Shown: positions 35,630 to 47,015, counted from the stretch's first letter. The stretch is DNA of 64,000 nucleotides from Polytrichum commune (GCA_950295325.1 OX485803.1:35417554-35481553); one strand, 5' to 3'. Notes: a model not told the origin generated them from the letters alone. Made by a program: numbers and translations.

Positions 35630-36963
35630 AGCTTCTCAATAAGGCGATCAATTTGCTGATCCACCTTTTGAAGCAATTCATTAGTTCTAGCAAAGTGATC
35701 TAACATTGCTACACCGTTATCTACCATTTTACCAAAGTAATGCAAAGCTTGGTCCTGAAACTTGTTCTTCTTTGAGGCAGATGATGGTTCGGATTGATGG
35801 GTACTAACCGGTTGTAAAACATCGTCATTAGCATGTGCTGAATTTTCTTGTCCTCCTATACTAGTGATGTTCATTGTAGTAGCACTAACGTGTTTCATAA
35901 CGGAACCGGCCTGATGCCACCAATGATCAATTGAATCATAAAACTTACACTCATGCCGGTCATTCCCTGAAATCGAGTTAGTAAGTTTGTCCTCCTTATA
36001 TTGCTTGAAAACCATCTCGAATTTCTTTCGACATGCCTCGGCCGTGCGTGAAAATCCTGGAATTGTCACTATCATCCGTGCTTGAAGTCGAATCCATGTA
36101 TCAACACCTAATCAATATCAACAACACCATTAGTACCTTATATCCTCATGTGCACAAAAACATGATAAAATGCCCAAAAATTAAGCTCTAAGCCTTCAAA
36201 ATGGCTTTGAAAAAATTACTTCAGCATGTGGACCTAGAGTGAGAAGTGTATAAATACAATTCCAAGAGGATTGGGACACAAGGAGAAGGTGGGGATGAAT
36301 GGCTAACCCAAGTGGCTTGTGTTAAGGGTTGGCATGAGGTCCCCGGATCGATCCTTGTTGGAGGTATTTTGCCAAAACACCTCCAAGGCCAATTTCAAAC
36401 CTCAATGGGGGGGAAAGGGGGGGCCAATACTATGACCTTTACTCGACTACGAGCGAAGGCATCAGCATCGAAAGGCATTAGCCTTTTACTAAAATCCCTA
36501 ACTTCTTACAAAAAAAATTTAGCAACGTACCTTGTTTTTTTGCATTCTTCTCAAATTCTGTATGCATCTCCCCACGCATAGAAATTAATTGCTCAACTTC
36601 GCTATCCAACCAATTTTTCTTCTTCTCCCCTTCTCCTTCACCTTCTTCTTCACCTTCTTCACCTTCTACCTTCACCTTGGTGGCTCTCCTCTTGGCTGGA
36701 GCTTTCTTCTTTGCTATTGGACCTCTCTTCTTCCTTGTGGTCTCAATCGGCCGTTCCACAATTTCTACATCATTCTCTTCCTCTATCTCTCTTCCTCCTT
36801 CAAACTCTTCCCTCAAATTCCTTGCAAGGGGAGAAGGGTGTTGAACATAAGCCCTAAAAGCACTTCCTGGAAATTGCCTTGAGGGCTCAAAATAATTCTC
36901 ACTACCAATGAGGTCATCCTCATCTTGGCTACTACCAAACTGAAATTGTGAGTAACCAGCCAT
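35626..36963 (-). CDS. Harbinger Myb/SANT-like partner protein
   Basis: A nuclear DNA-binding partner that, in known Harbinger elements, recognises subterminal sequence and brings the transposase into the nucleus. Two exons: 36963-36531 and 36107-35626, with a 423-bp intron (donor CAAG/GTACGT, acceptor TTAG/GTGTTG, phase 1), giving 304 residues. There is an N-terminal disordered region, a Lys/Arg-rich nuclear-localisation-like stretch at about 77-97, an acidic Glu/Gly run at about 99-115, and a Myb/SANT trihelix-like domain at about 117-185 (NWLDSEVEQLI, VDTWIRLQARM, ACRKKFEMVFKQYK). The C-terminus ends with a predicted helix QKVDQQIDRLIEKL. The joint falls inside the DNA-binding domain, and both halves are needed to make it, which supports the intron. 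Met at 36963 (MAGYSQFQFG) is preferred to the in-frame Met six codons upstream. Confidence 0.88.
36285..36365 (+). repeat. SINE-like tRNA sequence inside the Myb-like gene intron
   Basis: TGGCTAACCCAAGTGG (A-box-like) and CCGGATCGATCC (B-box-like) lie about 45 bp apart in the intron, on the strand opposite to the gene. This is a SINE head or a tRNA-like remnant. Confidence 0.4.
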
Positions 36964-37011
36964 TGCGAAAAAAAATTGCACAAAAAAAAATCGCTAAGGA
37001 GCTACTACAAC

Positions 37012-37016
<5 letters not shown>

Positions 37017-37062
<46 letters not shown>
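37017..37062. repeat. (GA)n microsatellite
   Basis: About 22 GA units just upstream of the Myb-like gene. On the transcribed strand this gives a CT-rich leader. Confidence 0.95.
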
Positions 37063-37143
37063 CTTGCCAACACCTTAAGTTTTGAAAAAAACCAGATCTG
37101 AAATCTACGGTCCAGATCTGTTTTTGAAAAATAAATTTTTATT

Positions 37144-37227
37144 GAGTTGGGCTTCTCCGGAGGAGGAGTTTCTTGTCCAGCCTCAAGAGGCCGGACAAGA
37201 AACTCCTCCTCCGGAGAAGCCCAACTC
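37144..37227. repeat. 35-bp perfect hairpin inside the Harbinger right end
   Basis: Arms 37144-37178 and 37193-37227 (outer end GAGTTGGGCTTCTCC) are exact reverse complements with a 14-nt loop. It lies between the Myb-like gene start and the right TIR. It may be a transposase or partner binding structure, or a tiny fold-back insertion. Confidence 0.9.
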
Positions 37228-37739
37228 CAAAAAGTGCCGCCATGTAGGCGGCCATGTCATTTTATCATCCATGAGAAAAGTTCTCCACCATTGCTTTCTT
37301 CACCTAGTGTAAACACCCACCGGTCAAGAGTTGCATTTTTGACCAATCACAATTGAGAAACGCCCTTTTTTTCATGACCGGAGGCCTTCTCCACCGTAGT
37401 GTAAACCGGCCCTTAGTGAATGGGAATTTTATGTAGAATTCCACATGGCAAGTATGGATTATGTTGGCCAAGATTCTAGGAATTTTTTTCGGGACAACTC
37501 TTGAAGGTATGCCAAATGGATTTTGTGGCGGGACTAAAGGTTTGTGCCCTCCAAAAGACTTCGGACTGTAGTCCATGGACATCTCTATGGTCTTATCTAA
37601 AGAGAGGGAGTACCATGGTTGTTTTAAGAGCCCGTGGCCTAATGCCTTTGGTGTAAACATGCTCTTAGTTAGGGAGATCTTGACCCTTCATGTGCATAGC
37701 TAAGATAGAGAAACCTCATTTGGTTATTTTTCTTACTAA

Positions 37740-38010
37740 GACACCTACACGTGAGTGGCATGTGGTTTGGTGTGGCTCCAAGAACGGATATCAAAAAGAC
37801 GTCGTGTTTGAAAGACGCTCAGATCATGATAATCATTCCATGCTCAATAGTCAACGTAACAAGAGGGATCACTATAACTATTTAATGAGCACGAGAATAC
37901 GATGATGATGAATAACATATTCACATGAGCTCTGAACATTATGAGGAAGGTGACTATGGCCCCAATTTGCCATCTTGTACCAATTGTGTGTTTCATATCC
38001 TAGGAGAAGT
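37740..38010 (+). repeat. dispersed family A copy
   Basis: GAGTGGCATGTGGTTTGGTG, AATAGTCAACGTAAC, TATTTAATGAGCACGAGAAT and GAGGAAGGTGACTATGGCC follow the family order. Confidence 0.6.
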
Positions 38011-39140
38011 GAGCTAGTTAGGAAAGAAGAAAGAAAAAGGTAACCATCTAAGACCCATCTAGCTTAGTCATTTGTGAAGTCAAAAGAATGTGTAAGAACG
38101 TCATGTGTTCATTGTTTCTAATGACATGTGATAGCTTGTTTTAAACATCTTTAAGAGAGCTATAACACAATCTCATCATTCATTTCATTTGAGTGCAAAT
38201 GAAATGAAAGAATGAACCAATACAATCTAATGCAACTTTGGAAGCTCAATGCTTTTGGATGGCTACCCAAAATCACTCACTTGATTAACACAATTTCAAA
38301 AAAATGTTCTACCAATCATTACCAATCATTGCATATATGATATCATAATGTATACAACATAGAGAGAGGTTACATATATACCCTCCGAGGCTTGTACATA
38401 CGAGGCGTCCACTTGAATGGATGGAAAAGTCCACACGAGGTCCTACATGGCACCAAATAGAAAATAGTTTATGACAATATAGGATTTTCCCAAATTCCAT
38501 GTCTTTGAGATAAGCCTACTATGAATCCGGTAGACCATGAGATTTCAAAATGTTTCAACCTTCGATTCTTTTGTTCCTTTTTTCTTCCTATTACGAAGAT
38601 GGACCCCGCATAAATAAGATGAGAATGAAATAGCTTGGTTGGCACATATGGCTTTACACTACACGTGAGGTTTTGTGACCTCACAATTCTCAAGATTGAT
38701 TTTCCACAGTGTAACCTTGAGATTGATTACGAAGGTGGACCTCATGGTCATAGCCCTTTGGGTAATGTGCAAAGTGAGCCTTCGGAGCCGTAGTTTACAT
38801 TAAGCTAGAGATCGATGGCCTTGGATGCATCTAAAAAGGCCACGAGGATAGAAACACAAGCTCGTTCGTGATTGAATCGGTCACTTGGCTCAACGGAAAG
38901 TGGAAGTGGACCGCGACAATGGTCTAGTGATAACTATCAAGAAGTAAATACATTATCAAAATCGACACATGTGGATTGAAGATCGTTTGGTCCCCAATCT
39001 AGGCATTCTTTCGAGCACACCTAGTCGTTGAGGTAGGCCTTTACAAAATCCAACAAACCGTTGATCACCAATTATTTGATAAGCTTCCCATATCATTTCA
39101 TGGGTTTTTCTTGGTCATATTGGGTATATTTGGGCATAGA
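38011..39140. other. unassigned sequence
   Basis: A small hairpin GTGAGGT/ACCTCAC lies near 38665. No gene seen. Confidence 0.35.
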
Positions 39141-39147
39141 ATATGGA

Positions 39148-39250
39148 TGGGTTTACACTAGTTCCTAGACCAAAGAAACTCCAAGATTGAATGATCTGAT
39201 TCGTCAAGAGCACAATTATGGACCCAAGGAGTCTACACTAGGGTCCTGGT
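39148..39250 (+). mobile_element. MITE terminal segment related to 54090-54194
   Basis: GGGTTTACACTAG, GACCAAAGAAACTCCAA, TGATCTGATT and GGACCCAAGGAGT match the reverse complement of 54090-54194 in order. The other end of this copy was not identified. Confidence 0.5.
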
Positions 39251-40049
39251 CCAAAGTATGAATAATAAAGTGGCAATAAGCTGACATTACTTTCATGAAC
39301 AATTTCAATGTTTCTTGCTCAAGAAAATGATCTCCCAATTCAAAAACCTAATCTGCAAGCTTGGGTCCAATTTCGGGTTCGAAAATAAGGTCTATTAAGT
39401 GGTTTTTTGGACCTCAAGTATTATGGGCTCAAACCCTAACATAGATCCACCCTTCATATTGTAGCCAACTTAAACGATTATCATTTTCTTCTCCAATCAT
39501 TGATTTTTTGTATTCTATTATTATGCATGAGAGTAAGGTATATGGACCTTATAGCACTTCATGTGGTCACATGAAATTGATTCTCTTGTTTATTAGCTTT
39601 CTATATTTATGGAGTCAAGATCATGTGCTCATTCCACCTCGAAACCCATATGCTTTTTAAAATCTTATTGCCCATTGATTATTGAGGGAGAGGTCACCCT
39701 CTAAATCCCTTTCCACTATTGGGGGTTGAAACACTTTAGATTGGCATCTCTTTCTCTCTCTTATCAATATGCAATGAAGATTTACGGGATATTTACAAGC
39801 TTTATGTGTGAGATGAGTATGTTGCATTGGTTCAAAAAACGTTGAATATTGATTTATTGAGATAACAATTTGGAGTGACCATAGGAGGTGCTTTTATGTA
39901 GTCACTATCCAAAGGACAACTATGTTTGAGTGGTATATTGTACGACTTGTAGTTTAAAATGGTCACCATTTACAAGATGTGTTAAGGAATAATTTGGACT
40001 ACTTGCATATCTCTCTCTCTCTCTATAGAAACACCGGCTTCCCATAATT
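39251..40049. other. unassigned AT-rich sequence
   Basis: Nothing recognised. Confidence 0.4.
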
Positions 40050-40370
40050 TGTTGAAAGCGATTTAACCATTATAGGTTCAATAATCAACGCAATTGAAAA
40101 GGCCTATGTGATCACTCAAAGAGAATGAGATATGTTCACTTTGATCTTTTATAACTTCTAAATCAAATCAACCCCATACTAAATCTTTGAATTTCTTATA
40201 CATATCAAATTCTCGTGCTCATTAAATGGTTGAATAGGTCCCCCCCTCCTCTTCCCAATTATATTGACTACGATGGTCATCGTATTTTGAACAAGTAGTC
40301 CAATCTCTTTTGGACATGTGTCTTTTTGGTATCCTTTCTTGGAGCTACATTTAACCAAATACCACTCCAA
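40050..40370 (-). repeat. dispersed family A, reverse copy
   Basis: The reverse strand reads AAGAGATTGGACTACTTG, ATGACCATCGTAGTCAA and CCATTTAATGAGCACGAGAA in family order. Confidence 0.6.
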
Positions 40371-40831
40371 AATAGGTGTATGATAAAGACAAGTAACTCA
40401 TTTACACACCTCAATTAACGTTAAGCTACAAACTCATGTTGACACTCAATGATCAATAGCCCTGAAATTTTAATTTGTTTGTCAATGTCAAGACCTACTG
40501 AATGAAAAGTGGGCACACATTGCAAACCAATGGCGAATAATAACTAGAGGGAGAGAGGGAATTATTGTATACAAGTGTACCTCTCATTCATCCAACATAA
40601 AAGCCTTGCAAGAATATGTAGCCCGGAGGTTAGTTCTTTTTAGTTAATTTGACATTGGAGTTGGCTTCAAAGACCCCTAATTAGTTTACTCGAGATCATT
40701 TGAGATGAATTGGCAACAAACTTACAGGGGTCAAGTTTTTATGAGAGTTGGTACACTCATACGCAATACTTCCCTCTCTCAAAACTAGAGGGTGACATTG
40801 TTCTCGGGTCGGTGGTTAGCTCGCCCTTTAA

Positions 40832-41208
40832 GGGCATGTTTACACAAAAGCCACTGGGCCATGGCTGTTGAAACCCCCTGGCTTCTTGAAGGCTGAGAAT
40901 GTCATGGGCCCCACTTGAGGTTTACACGAGGGTAGTTTTGGACTAGAGCCCATAACATCTTCACTGGATGAAAAATCTACCTGGAATCCCACAAGACAAG
41001 TATGGATAATGTTGGCCGGGATTGTAGGGAATTTTTTTGGGACGGCTCTTGAAAGTAGGCCTTACGGAATTTGTGGTGGGATTCCGAGTTTACACTAAGG
41101 ACTCGTGCCCTCCATAAGACTTTGGGCTACAGTCCATGAACTTCTCTACGATCTCATCCAAAACATTTTAGAACCATGGCCTCATAATGCCTTTGGTGTA
41201 AACATGCC
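40832..41208. mobile_element. GGGCATGTTTACAC MITE, ~377 bp
   Basis: The left end is GGGCATGTTTACAC, then AAAAGCC. The right end, reversed, is GGCATGTTTACACCAAAGGC. It is an uninterrupted relative of the MITE that holds the Harbinger element, and so shows that element's empty site (CATAACATCTTCACTGG). Confidence 0.7.
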
Positions 41209-41316
41209 TTATAGACGTCGAGAACCGAGACTGCCATGTTGGGATGTGGAATATATTAGTACTTTATAGGTGGAAAATCATTGTGGTCATGGCACGGTTT
41301 CTACTAGAAACTTTGA

Positions 41317-41321
<5 letters not shown>

Positions 41322-41353
<32 letters not shown>
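41322..41353. repeat. (TA)n microsatellite
   Basis: About 16 TA units. Confidence 0.95.
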
Positions 41354-41354
<1 letters not shown>

Positions 41355-42566
41355 TCTCTTATGCCTTCTTAGCAACATCCGCCTGTAAAAGCTGCAAACC
41401 CATGAGATATATAAGGTACAGTAGTAGTGGTGGGCACTTGTTATATGTTATTGAAGTCGTTTGTTTTTTGGGGTGTTTTCCGACCTCACTTGTCAATTTG
41501 CTTGCTTGCTTGAAACGCAAGCCGACGTGTGTCATGGCCGAGGGCGAAGTCAAAAGTTAAGTTAGACATGGATTGCCGTTTCATGGGAAGAGTGCGTTGA
41601 CATTCTACAAAGGTACGTACACTATTGATCGTATTTTAGAGACGATTAGTATGTCGAATTGCCCAATGCTATGGATTCTTACTATAGACGTAATGCCTCT
41701 TTGTCAAATTGAGGTTGAATAGGTTGCTAGCCAGTTATAAAATGCATTAGATATGATTTGGCAAAACTTTACGTTTTTTATTTTATGTTACAGCACTGCG
41801 TAGTTTTAAATAGTGAGTGACATGAAGCATCACGAATCATGTTGGGGTTTGCATTCACTTGGTTACCTCGATGTAGAAAATGTCGCTTCGGGAAGAGGTT
41901 GTCATTGGGCCATCTTAAGGACACTTCACATGTTTGTTTGGGTCACCTTGTGGAACAAAGGGTGTTTTGAAGAGGATATGGAAAGGGCCACTCATAACAT
42001 CCACTTTAACTTCAAACCCAACCTCTCATAGCCATTGCAACAATTCACGTTTATTATAGACTACTGAAAATCACGTGTTGACATTCCTCATTTTTCACAC
42101 TTACTTATTTAGTACACATGTGTTAATACTTATTACCAAATCATATTGCGCACACACTATGGCTATCTTATGTGTTATTTATATATGAATGAATGAATGA
42201 AAATAAAAATTGAATTTTGTTGGTCACAACAACTAATTGTCTCGATTCTTGAAGGTGCACATTCCATGCTCCCATATATTGTGGTTGTAACATATGTTCC
42301 AAACCTCATGAATATTTTTATTTTATTATATTTATAACCTTTCTTGAAAATCATGAAAGGTTGAATTTTTGTCACATGAATTTCATAGTCAGTTATGCTT
42401 TAAAACTCTTTGATGATATCGTAAAGCACCATTGTCAGTGTTTTACCGAGGTTTATACATACATATATTAAGTAGTATTCTAAAAGTAAGATAAAAATAT
42501 GAAGAATATATGATGGCAATTTTCACATGATTTACCATGAGTTGAATTCAATGCACTACAAGGATC
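41354..42566. other. unassigned sequence
   Basis: Open frames on both strands are short and unrelated to known proteins. Confidence 0.35.
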
Positions 42567-42585
42567 TCGGGGGGGGGGGGGGGGG
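42567..42585 (+). repeat. TC followed by G17
   Basis: The same TC-G17 start as the terminal repeats of the MITE at 46815-47015. No matching C17-GA end was found downstream, so this may be a truncated or diverged member. Confidence 0.5.
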
Positions 42586-42599
42586 AGGGGGACTCTTCA

Positions 42600-45169
42600 T
42601 ACCGCGTACGAACTAACATCAGTGTGGGGAGGGAAATATCTTGAGGCATCGCCATGCAAAGTATACATAAGCAAGAGGTAGTAATTTTCTTTAGTTTGTG
42701 CATTTAAAAAGGTTGTTAAGAATCTTAAAGTAAATGTAGATGTACAAAAGAGGGCCACAAAGTTTTGAGAATTAAATTGACAACATATATGTTACATTCA
42801 TCTAGTTCACCTTTTCATCTATTATTGTCATATGGTGACAATCCTTAATGACTACCTTGTCCAAATCTGTTAGGGTTTGCATTTGGGTTCCTGTTGATAC
42901 CAATTGGAGGCTCTTAGAGCGCTCATGCGCTCCCTTGAGTTTTGCTTTATGGATTGTGGCTAAGTTATTGTTCTCTTGTCTTTGTTTCTTTAATACAATG
43001 ATTGAGTTACATGCTATGTATGAAAAAACAAATGTTCAATGACTTTCTCATTGGAAAGCAAAAGTGGATTTTATATGTAACAAAGGCTTACATAGTTTTT
43101 TATTTATATTTTATATATGTAGTGGAGGCATTTATCACATTAAATTGAAATGCTTAGTACAAATACCCAAGTCCATTTCCTAGCATGCTATTAGTATGTA
43201 TACATTTGTTTTTCTCTACAAACTTCTTGTTAAGTAGGGGATTTAATTTCATACTGATCCACGCATGTCATTTACGCTTCCAATGAAGAGTCCACCCCCT
43301 GCGACAAGGATCACGTATGTTTCCACAAATTCTTCGTCATTGCAAGATAATTCCCAGGTGTTCAAATCTAATACAACACTACATTTGAATAACTTAAATC
43401 TACCTAACAATAGCAAAACAACAAAACTAGTTAATGATATGTGATCCTTGTACCCATGAATGCCTAGGCCCTTTTTGTTGAGAAGCTTAAACGGACATGG
43501 CTACAGATATTGATCCAATTAGTGAGGGAGAGCTAATAGTGCATGTGGGAAATAAGTGAAGGCGACACTAAATTTCTTCACACTATGAAATCGGTGCCAC
43601 CAAAAGATCTAGGAACCAATGTTCATCTCGACATTTTTTTTTTATTGAAAATGTCATTCATAGCAACCATTTCCACTAAAAATACCAGCACTATTCATTG
43701 ACAAATATGTGTTTGCATGTAACTTTTTAAAAAAAATCACTTTACAAGCACCTTTGAGCACGCACTGCTTTTCTTGAACTGTATGGGTAAATGAACGTGT
43801 ATTCATGAATTCAGTATCACTCAATAAAAACCCTCAGCCCTCATTGATGTTGAGACTAGGCTAAATAGTGTGTGTTTCGGGAATTAGTAGCACGCACACG
43901 AATTGGGAAGAGTGAGTGAAGCATACATAGTTTCGATGATGATTGTGCATGCTATGCTAGTTCTTCGAAACTCCTCCTCGACCGAAACTATTAAACACTC
44001 TGCATGCAGGAGGAGGTAGTTGAGGCACACTCGGCAACTGCAAAACTGGTAAAATGTGTCAGAAATCCAAACCACAAGAAAACAAGAGGAAGAAGTCCAC
44101 GGCGGTTGGACGCAACTGCTGCATGATGGAGGAGAAGGGAATATTGAGCGGCCGGATTGATTTGTTTGAATTCGAGGTGCAGGGCCATGGGGTTAAATCG
44201 CGTTACCGGTGTGGAAGTGGAAGTTTTTCGAGTTGTCAATCCTCTATGATCTAGTGCAAGGGTGGAGGAGGATGAAAAAACAAAAAAAAAAAAAAAAAAA
44301 ACCCAATTTTTTTCTAGCCGATGCATTGGGTTTTTGGTTTTAATGCAAAAAAAATCATTTCTAACAATAAAACCATGGTTTTATTCCAGCTGTCACCATA
44401 TGTATTCTAGCCGGCAATTATCAACTTATCATGGCCCAATAGCATATGGGCTTTGGAGTCTTGCGATGACATCCCCTAACTCAGGCTACTGGACATGCCC
44501 AATCACCACTCACCACTGGCTAGTTGGCACTTGGCTCTCAACAATGCTCTATAATTTATTAATCTCAGCTAATCTGCAATAAAACCTATTAAAATCCGAT
44601 TTTGTTGGACCTCATATGATTGGCCTTTTAGAAGGAAAAAAACCCCCGAAAACCCCCAAAAAACCTAACCATAAAAAACCTCGCGTAGCCAACCTTGATC
44701 ACGGGTAGATCACTCCATTGTCAAGTTGAACACCACGTGCGACCAAAAAAAATCTTCTTTTGGTAAGTTGCACCACCAAAATGGGTCAAAATTTTATCAA
44801 TTTTTTTTCATGAGTAGATAAACAAAGTACCTATGACATAGGTAAAAGTGGTAACTAAATTTGATGATTTTTTTTTTCATAAAACATACCGTTTCTGACT
44901 AGAATGACACATAATTGAACTAAAATATTTATTAAAAAAATAAAAGATGACTAAAAATTTCAAAAATTATATACAAAAGATACTATCAATGGTTATGTAT
45001 ATGTAGAAAAAATATCATAAATTTTAAAATTATATATGGCATGTAATATAGGGGTAGCAAACTTTGTCCGCACGTGGTGTCAACTTGACAATGAAGTGAC
45101 CTCCCCGTGCCTTGATCTAGTGTAGGTATGTGTAGGACCCCACACAAGTTCAAGGTACATGGGTGTCCT
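42600..45169. other. unassigned sequence
   Basis: A 111-codon minus-strand frame at 44326-43991 begins with a hydrophobic Phe-rich run encoded by a poly-A/T tract. It has no recognisable domain and is not called. The remainder is AT-rich with nothing recognised. Confidence 0.3.
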
Positions 45170-45590
45170 TCGGTTCATTGCTCATCTTCTCCAACTTCCG
45201 CCACCTAGTATCACACAACAAAACTTGCATTACATGAGCATAAATTGGATTGGAAATCATACTTCCTGTGATTTAGTGATGATTATCATAAGTGCACGTT
45301 CGTTGATTTTTGCCAATTTGAAGCGGTAAAGTTAGGGTAACACATAGTCAATCTATAGGTTAGCTCATTAACCGCTCATCTAAATGCTAATGCTTGAGTA
45401 CATCCTCGAGGAGAACCGGCAGTTAGTTACATATGAACCAGTTGAGTTTGAAAAATGACTGGTTGAAATTCAAGACTGCAGAAAAATTTACCAAAGGCTG
45501 TCATCAACATATAACCGGTTGGACTTGCAAACACTAGGATCTCAACCGATTATGCCCAAAAATCTCCCCGATCACTGCACCCACACGCCT
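45170..45590 (-). repeat. reverse copies of two dispersed families
   Basis: 45170-45330 matches the 245-bp family in reverse (CATCTTCTCCAACTTCCGCC, ACACAACAAAACTTGC). 45400-45590 matches the AACCGGTT family (ATAACCGGTTGGACTTGC, AATCTCCCCGATCACTGC). Confidence 0.55.
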
Positions 45591-46011
45591 TATACTTGAG
45601 GTGAGGGTCAAAATGGTCACATTGTGGTCAAAGAACGTGTGGGTAATAAAGTGTATGTGTGTTCCTTGGCAGTCATCCATGTAGGCAAATGCAATACCAT
45701 GACTTTTGTGACGCCGGGGCATGACATTTAATTTACTTGGGCACAGGCGTAAGCTGACATGGAATTGTCTAAATTTATGACCCCCCCTTCACCCTCTCTC
45801 CCACCCATTGATCAACGAGACTGGACATTCGAGAGCAAAAGATGTTGTCGGTGTGTGTCGGGGGGCCTGCCCCTTTGCCTGACACCATCATGCGCCCACC
45901 CGCATCCATATGGCAACTACTATACTCGTGCATATACACTATGGTCGCACACATACTAGGGTCTTGAGGGTTAGTTTCCGTGTCGTCTTCCGAGCCTTTT
46001 GGATCCTATTA

Positions 46012-46675
46012 CAGTCCACCCTCTATAAATGTTACATCTATAAATGTTAACCCTTTCTAAATGTTAACTTTTTTCTACTCCCCACATATTGCACATTATA
46101 AATGTTAAACGTGTTAATTGTTAACAAAATGGTACTCCCTTCTTTGTAAATTTGACTCTATAAATGTTAACGAATGAAATACAACCATAATATGGATGAT
46201 AATATGGGATGTTTTAGGCTCTATTGGTGGGACTTCTAATGTCTTAGATGATGATTGTGAGGGAGAGGAGTGTGAGGTGGAACCCATTCCATCTTATAGT
46301 GACTTGCAATCTAGTTTTGGTACCATTAGAAGGTACATGGAATCACGTTCATGTGATGTGTCCAAGTATGTGGGTTTGTTGGTGCAGATTGAGAAATATT
46401 TGCAAGTTGTGCATGCACATGAATCTCACCAAAGAACCATTGATTCATACTTCACCCGTGATTTGTAAACTTGATGTTGAATGAAGTTTTGATTGGGTTT
46501 GCAATTTTATGAATGGCATTCTCTCACAAGGACTCTTCACAATTGCTTATATTTATAAATGTTAAGATTTGTATATTGCTCAAAAAAGTCATTTTATAAT
46601 TGTTAATTATTAACACCTCTATAAATGTTAACTTTTATCCACTCCTGAGGGTTAACATTTATAAAGGGTAGACTG
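46012..46675. mobile_element. pogo/Tigger-like element, 664 bp, TA target duplication
   Basis: Ends read CAGTCCACCCTCTATAAATG and, reversed, CAGTCTACCCTTTATAAATG. TA flanks both sides (46010-46011 and 46676-46677), as for Tc1/mariner/pogo elements. TATAAATGTTAAC-like words recur subterminally. A 90-codon remnant of a transposase tail lies inside. It splits one unit of the 250-bp array, and other units read straight through this point. Confidence 0.88.
46196..46471 (+). pseudogene. C-terminal remnant of a pogo/Tigger-type transposase
   Basis: 90 codons from Met to stop inside the pogo-like element. The acidic stretch (DDDCEGEECEVEP), a helical region (LQSSFGTIRRYMES, then LLVQIEKYLQVV) and the end QRTIDSYF (residues 79-86) resemble the tail of pogo/Tigger transposases, some of which end in a PCNA-binding (PIP) box QxxIxxFF. 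Here the motif is QxxIxxYF. No catalytic domain remains, so the element depends on a transposase made elsewhere. Confidence 0.6.
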
Positions 46676-46814
46676 TAGATATGTAGATTCCACCTGGTGG
46701 AATCTACATTCGACTAGGATCTGGTGGGCAATTGTGGCTTACATGGAAGCTGACCCTAAGTGGCTTGTTTTCTTGATTGGACCTCCATGTTAGATTGATA
46801 TGTGGTTATGCATC

Positions 46815-47015
46815 TCGGGGGGGGGGGGGGGGGAGTAGTCATTGGTTGGAGTAGCAATATACGTGCGAACAAATCATTAACCCAAAGTAGAAATTTACAT
46901 AATGATAGCATGTGAAAAAAGAAGAGAATTGAAAGTAATACCCCTCTATAAAATAGTGGTTGTTCGCACCTATATCCTTAACTTTTTAACACACTGCCCC
47001 CCCCCCCCCCCCCGA
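46815..47015. mobile_element. 201-bp MITE with TC-G17 / C17-GA ends and 10-bp duplication
   Basis: It starts TC then exactly 17 G (46817-46833) and ends with exactly 17 C (46997-47013) then GA. Inner TIR words ATATACGTGCGAACAA (46857) and, reversed, ATATAGGTGCGAACAA (46960-46975) lie almost symmetrically. The perfect 10-bp direct repeat GTTATGCATC flanks it (46805-46814 and 47016-47025). Intact array units read GGTTATGCGTCCTCC across this site. The 9-11 bp duplication suggests a Mutator-type MITE. Confidence 0.85.

Larger units (their letters stand above)
33681..37412. mobile_element. PIF/Harbinger transposon, 3732 bp, near-complete
   Basis: Perfect 37-bp terminal inverted repeats (33681-33717 and 37376-37412, outer end GGGCCGGTTTACAC) are flanked by a TTA duplication (33678-33680 and 37413-37415), the hallmark of this superfamily. 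It carries two convergent genes, a DDE transposase (plus) and a Myb/SANT-like protein (minus), the pair known to be needed for Harbinger transposition. Subterminal copies of ACCGGTCAAGA/TCTTGACCGGT occur on both sides (about 33810 and 37319). The identical ends point to a recent insertion. The only obvious lesion is one TAG in the transposase frame. Confidence 0.93.
32890..37664. mobile_element. older GGGCATGTTTACAC MITE interrupted by the Harbinger element
   Basis: The left terminus GGGCATGTTTACACG is at 32890 and the right terminus (reverse) GAGCATGTTTACACC ends at 37664, followed by TTA. Its body matches the uninterrupted relative at 40832-41208: CATAACATCTT joins directly to the CACATGGCAAGTATGGATTA side there. 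A further insertion of about 640 bp lies in its left half (about 33010-33660). Confidence 0.7.

Noticed and set aside
43991-44326. Secreted small protein (minus strand)
   Set aside because: The apparent signal peptide is a Phe run encoded by a homopolymer tract, and the remainder lacks any peptide-hormone motif.
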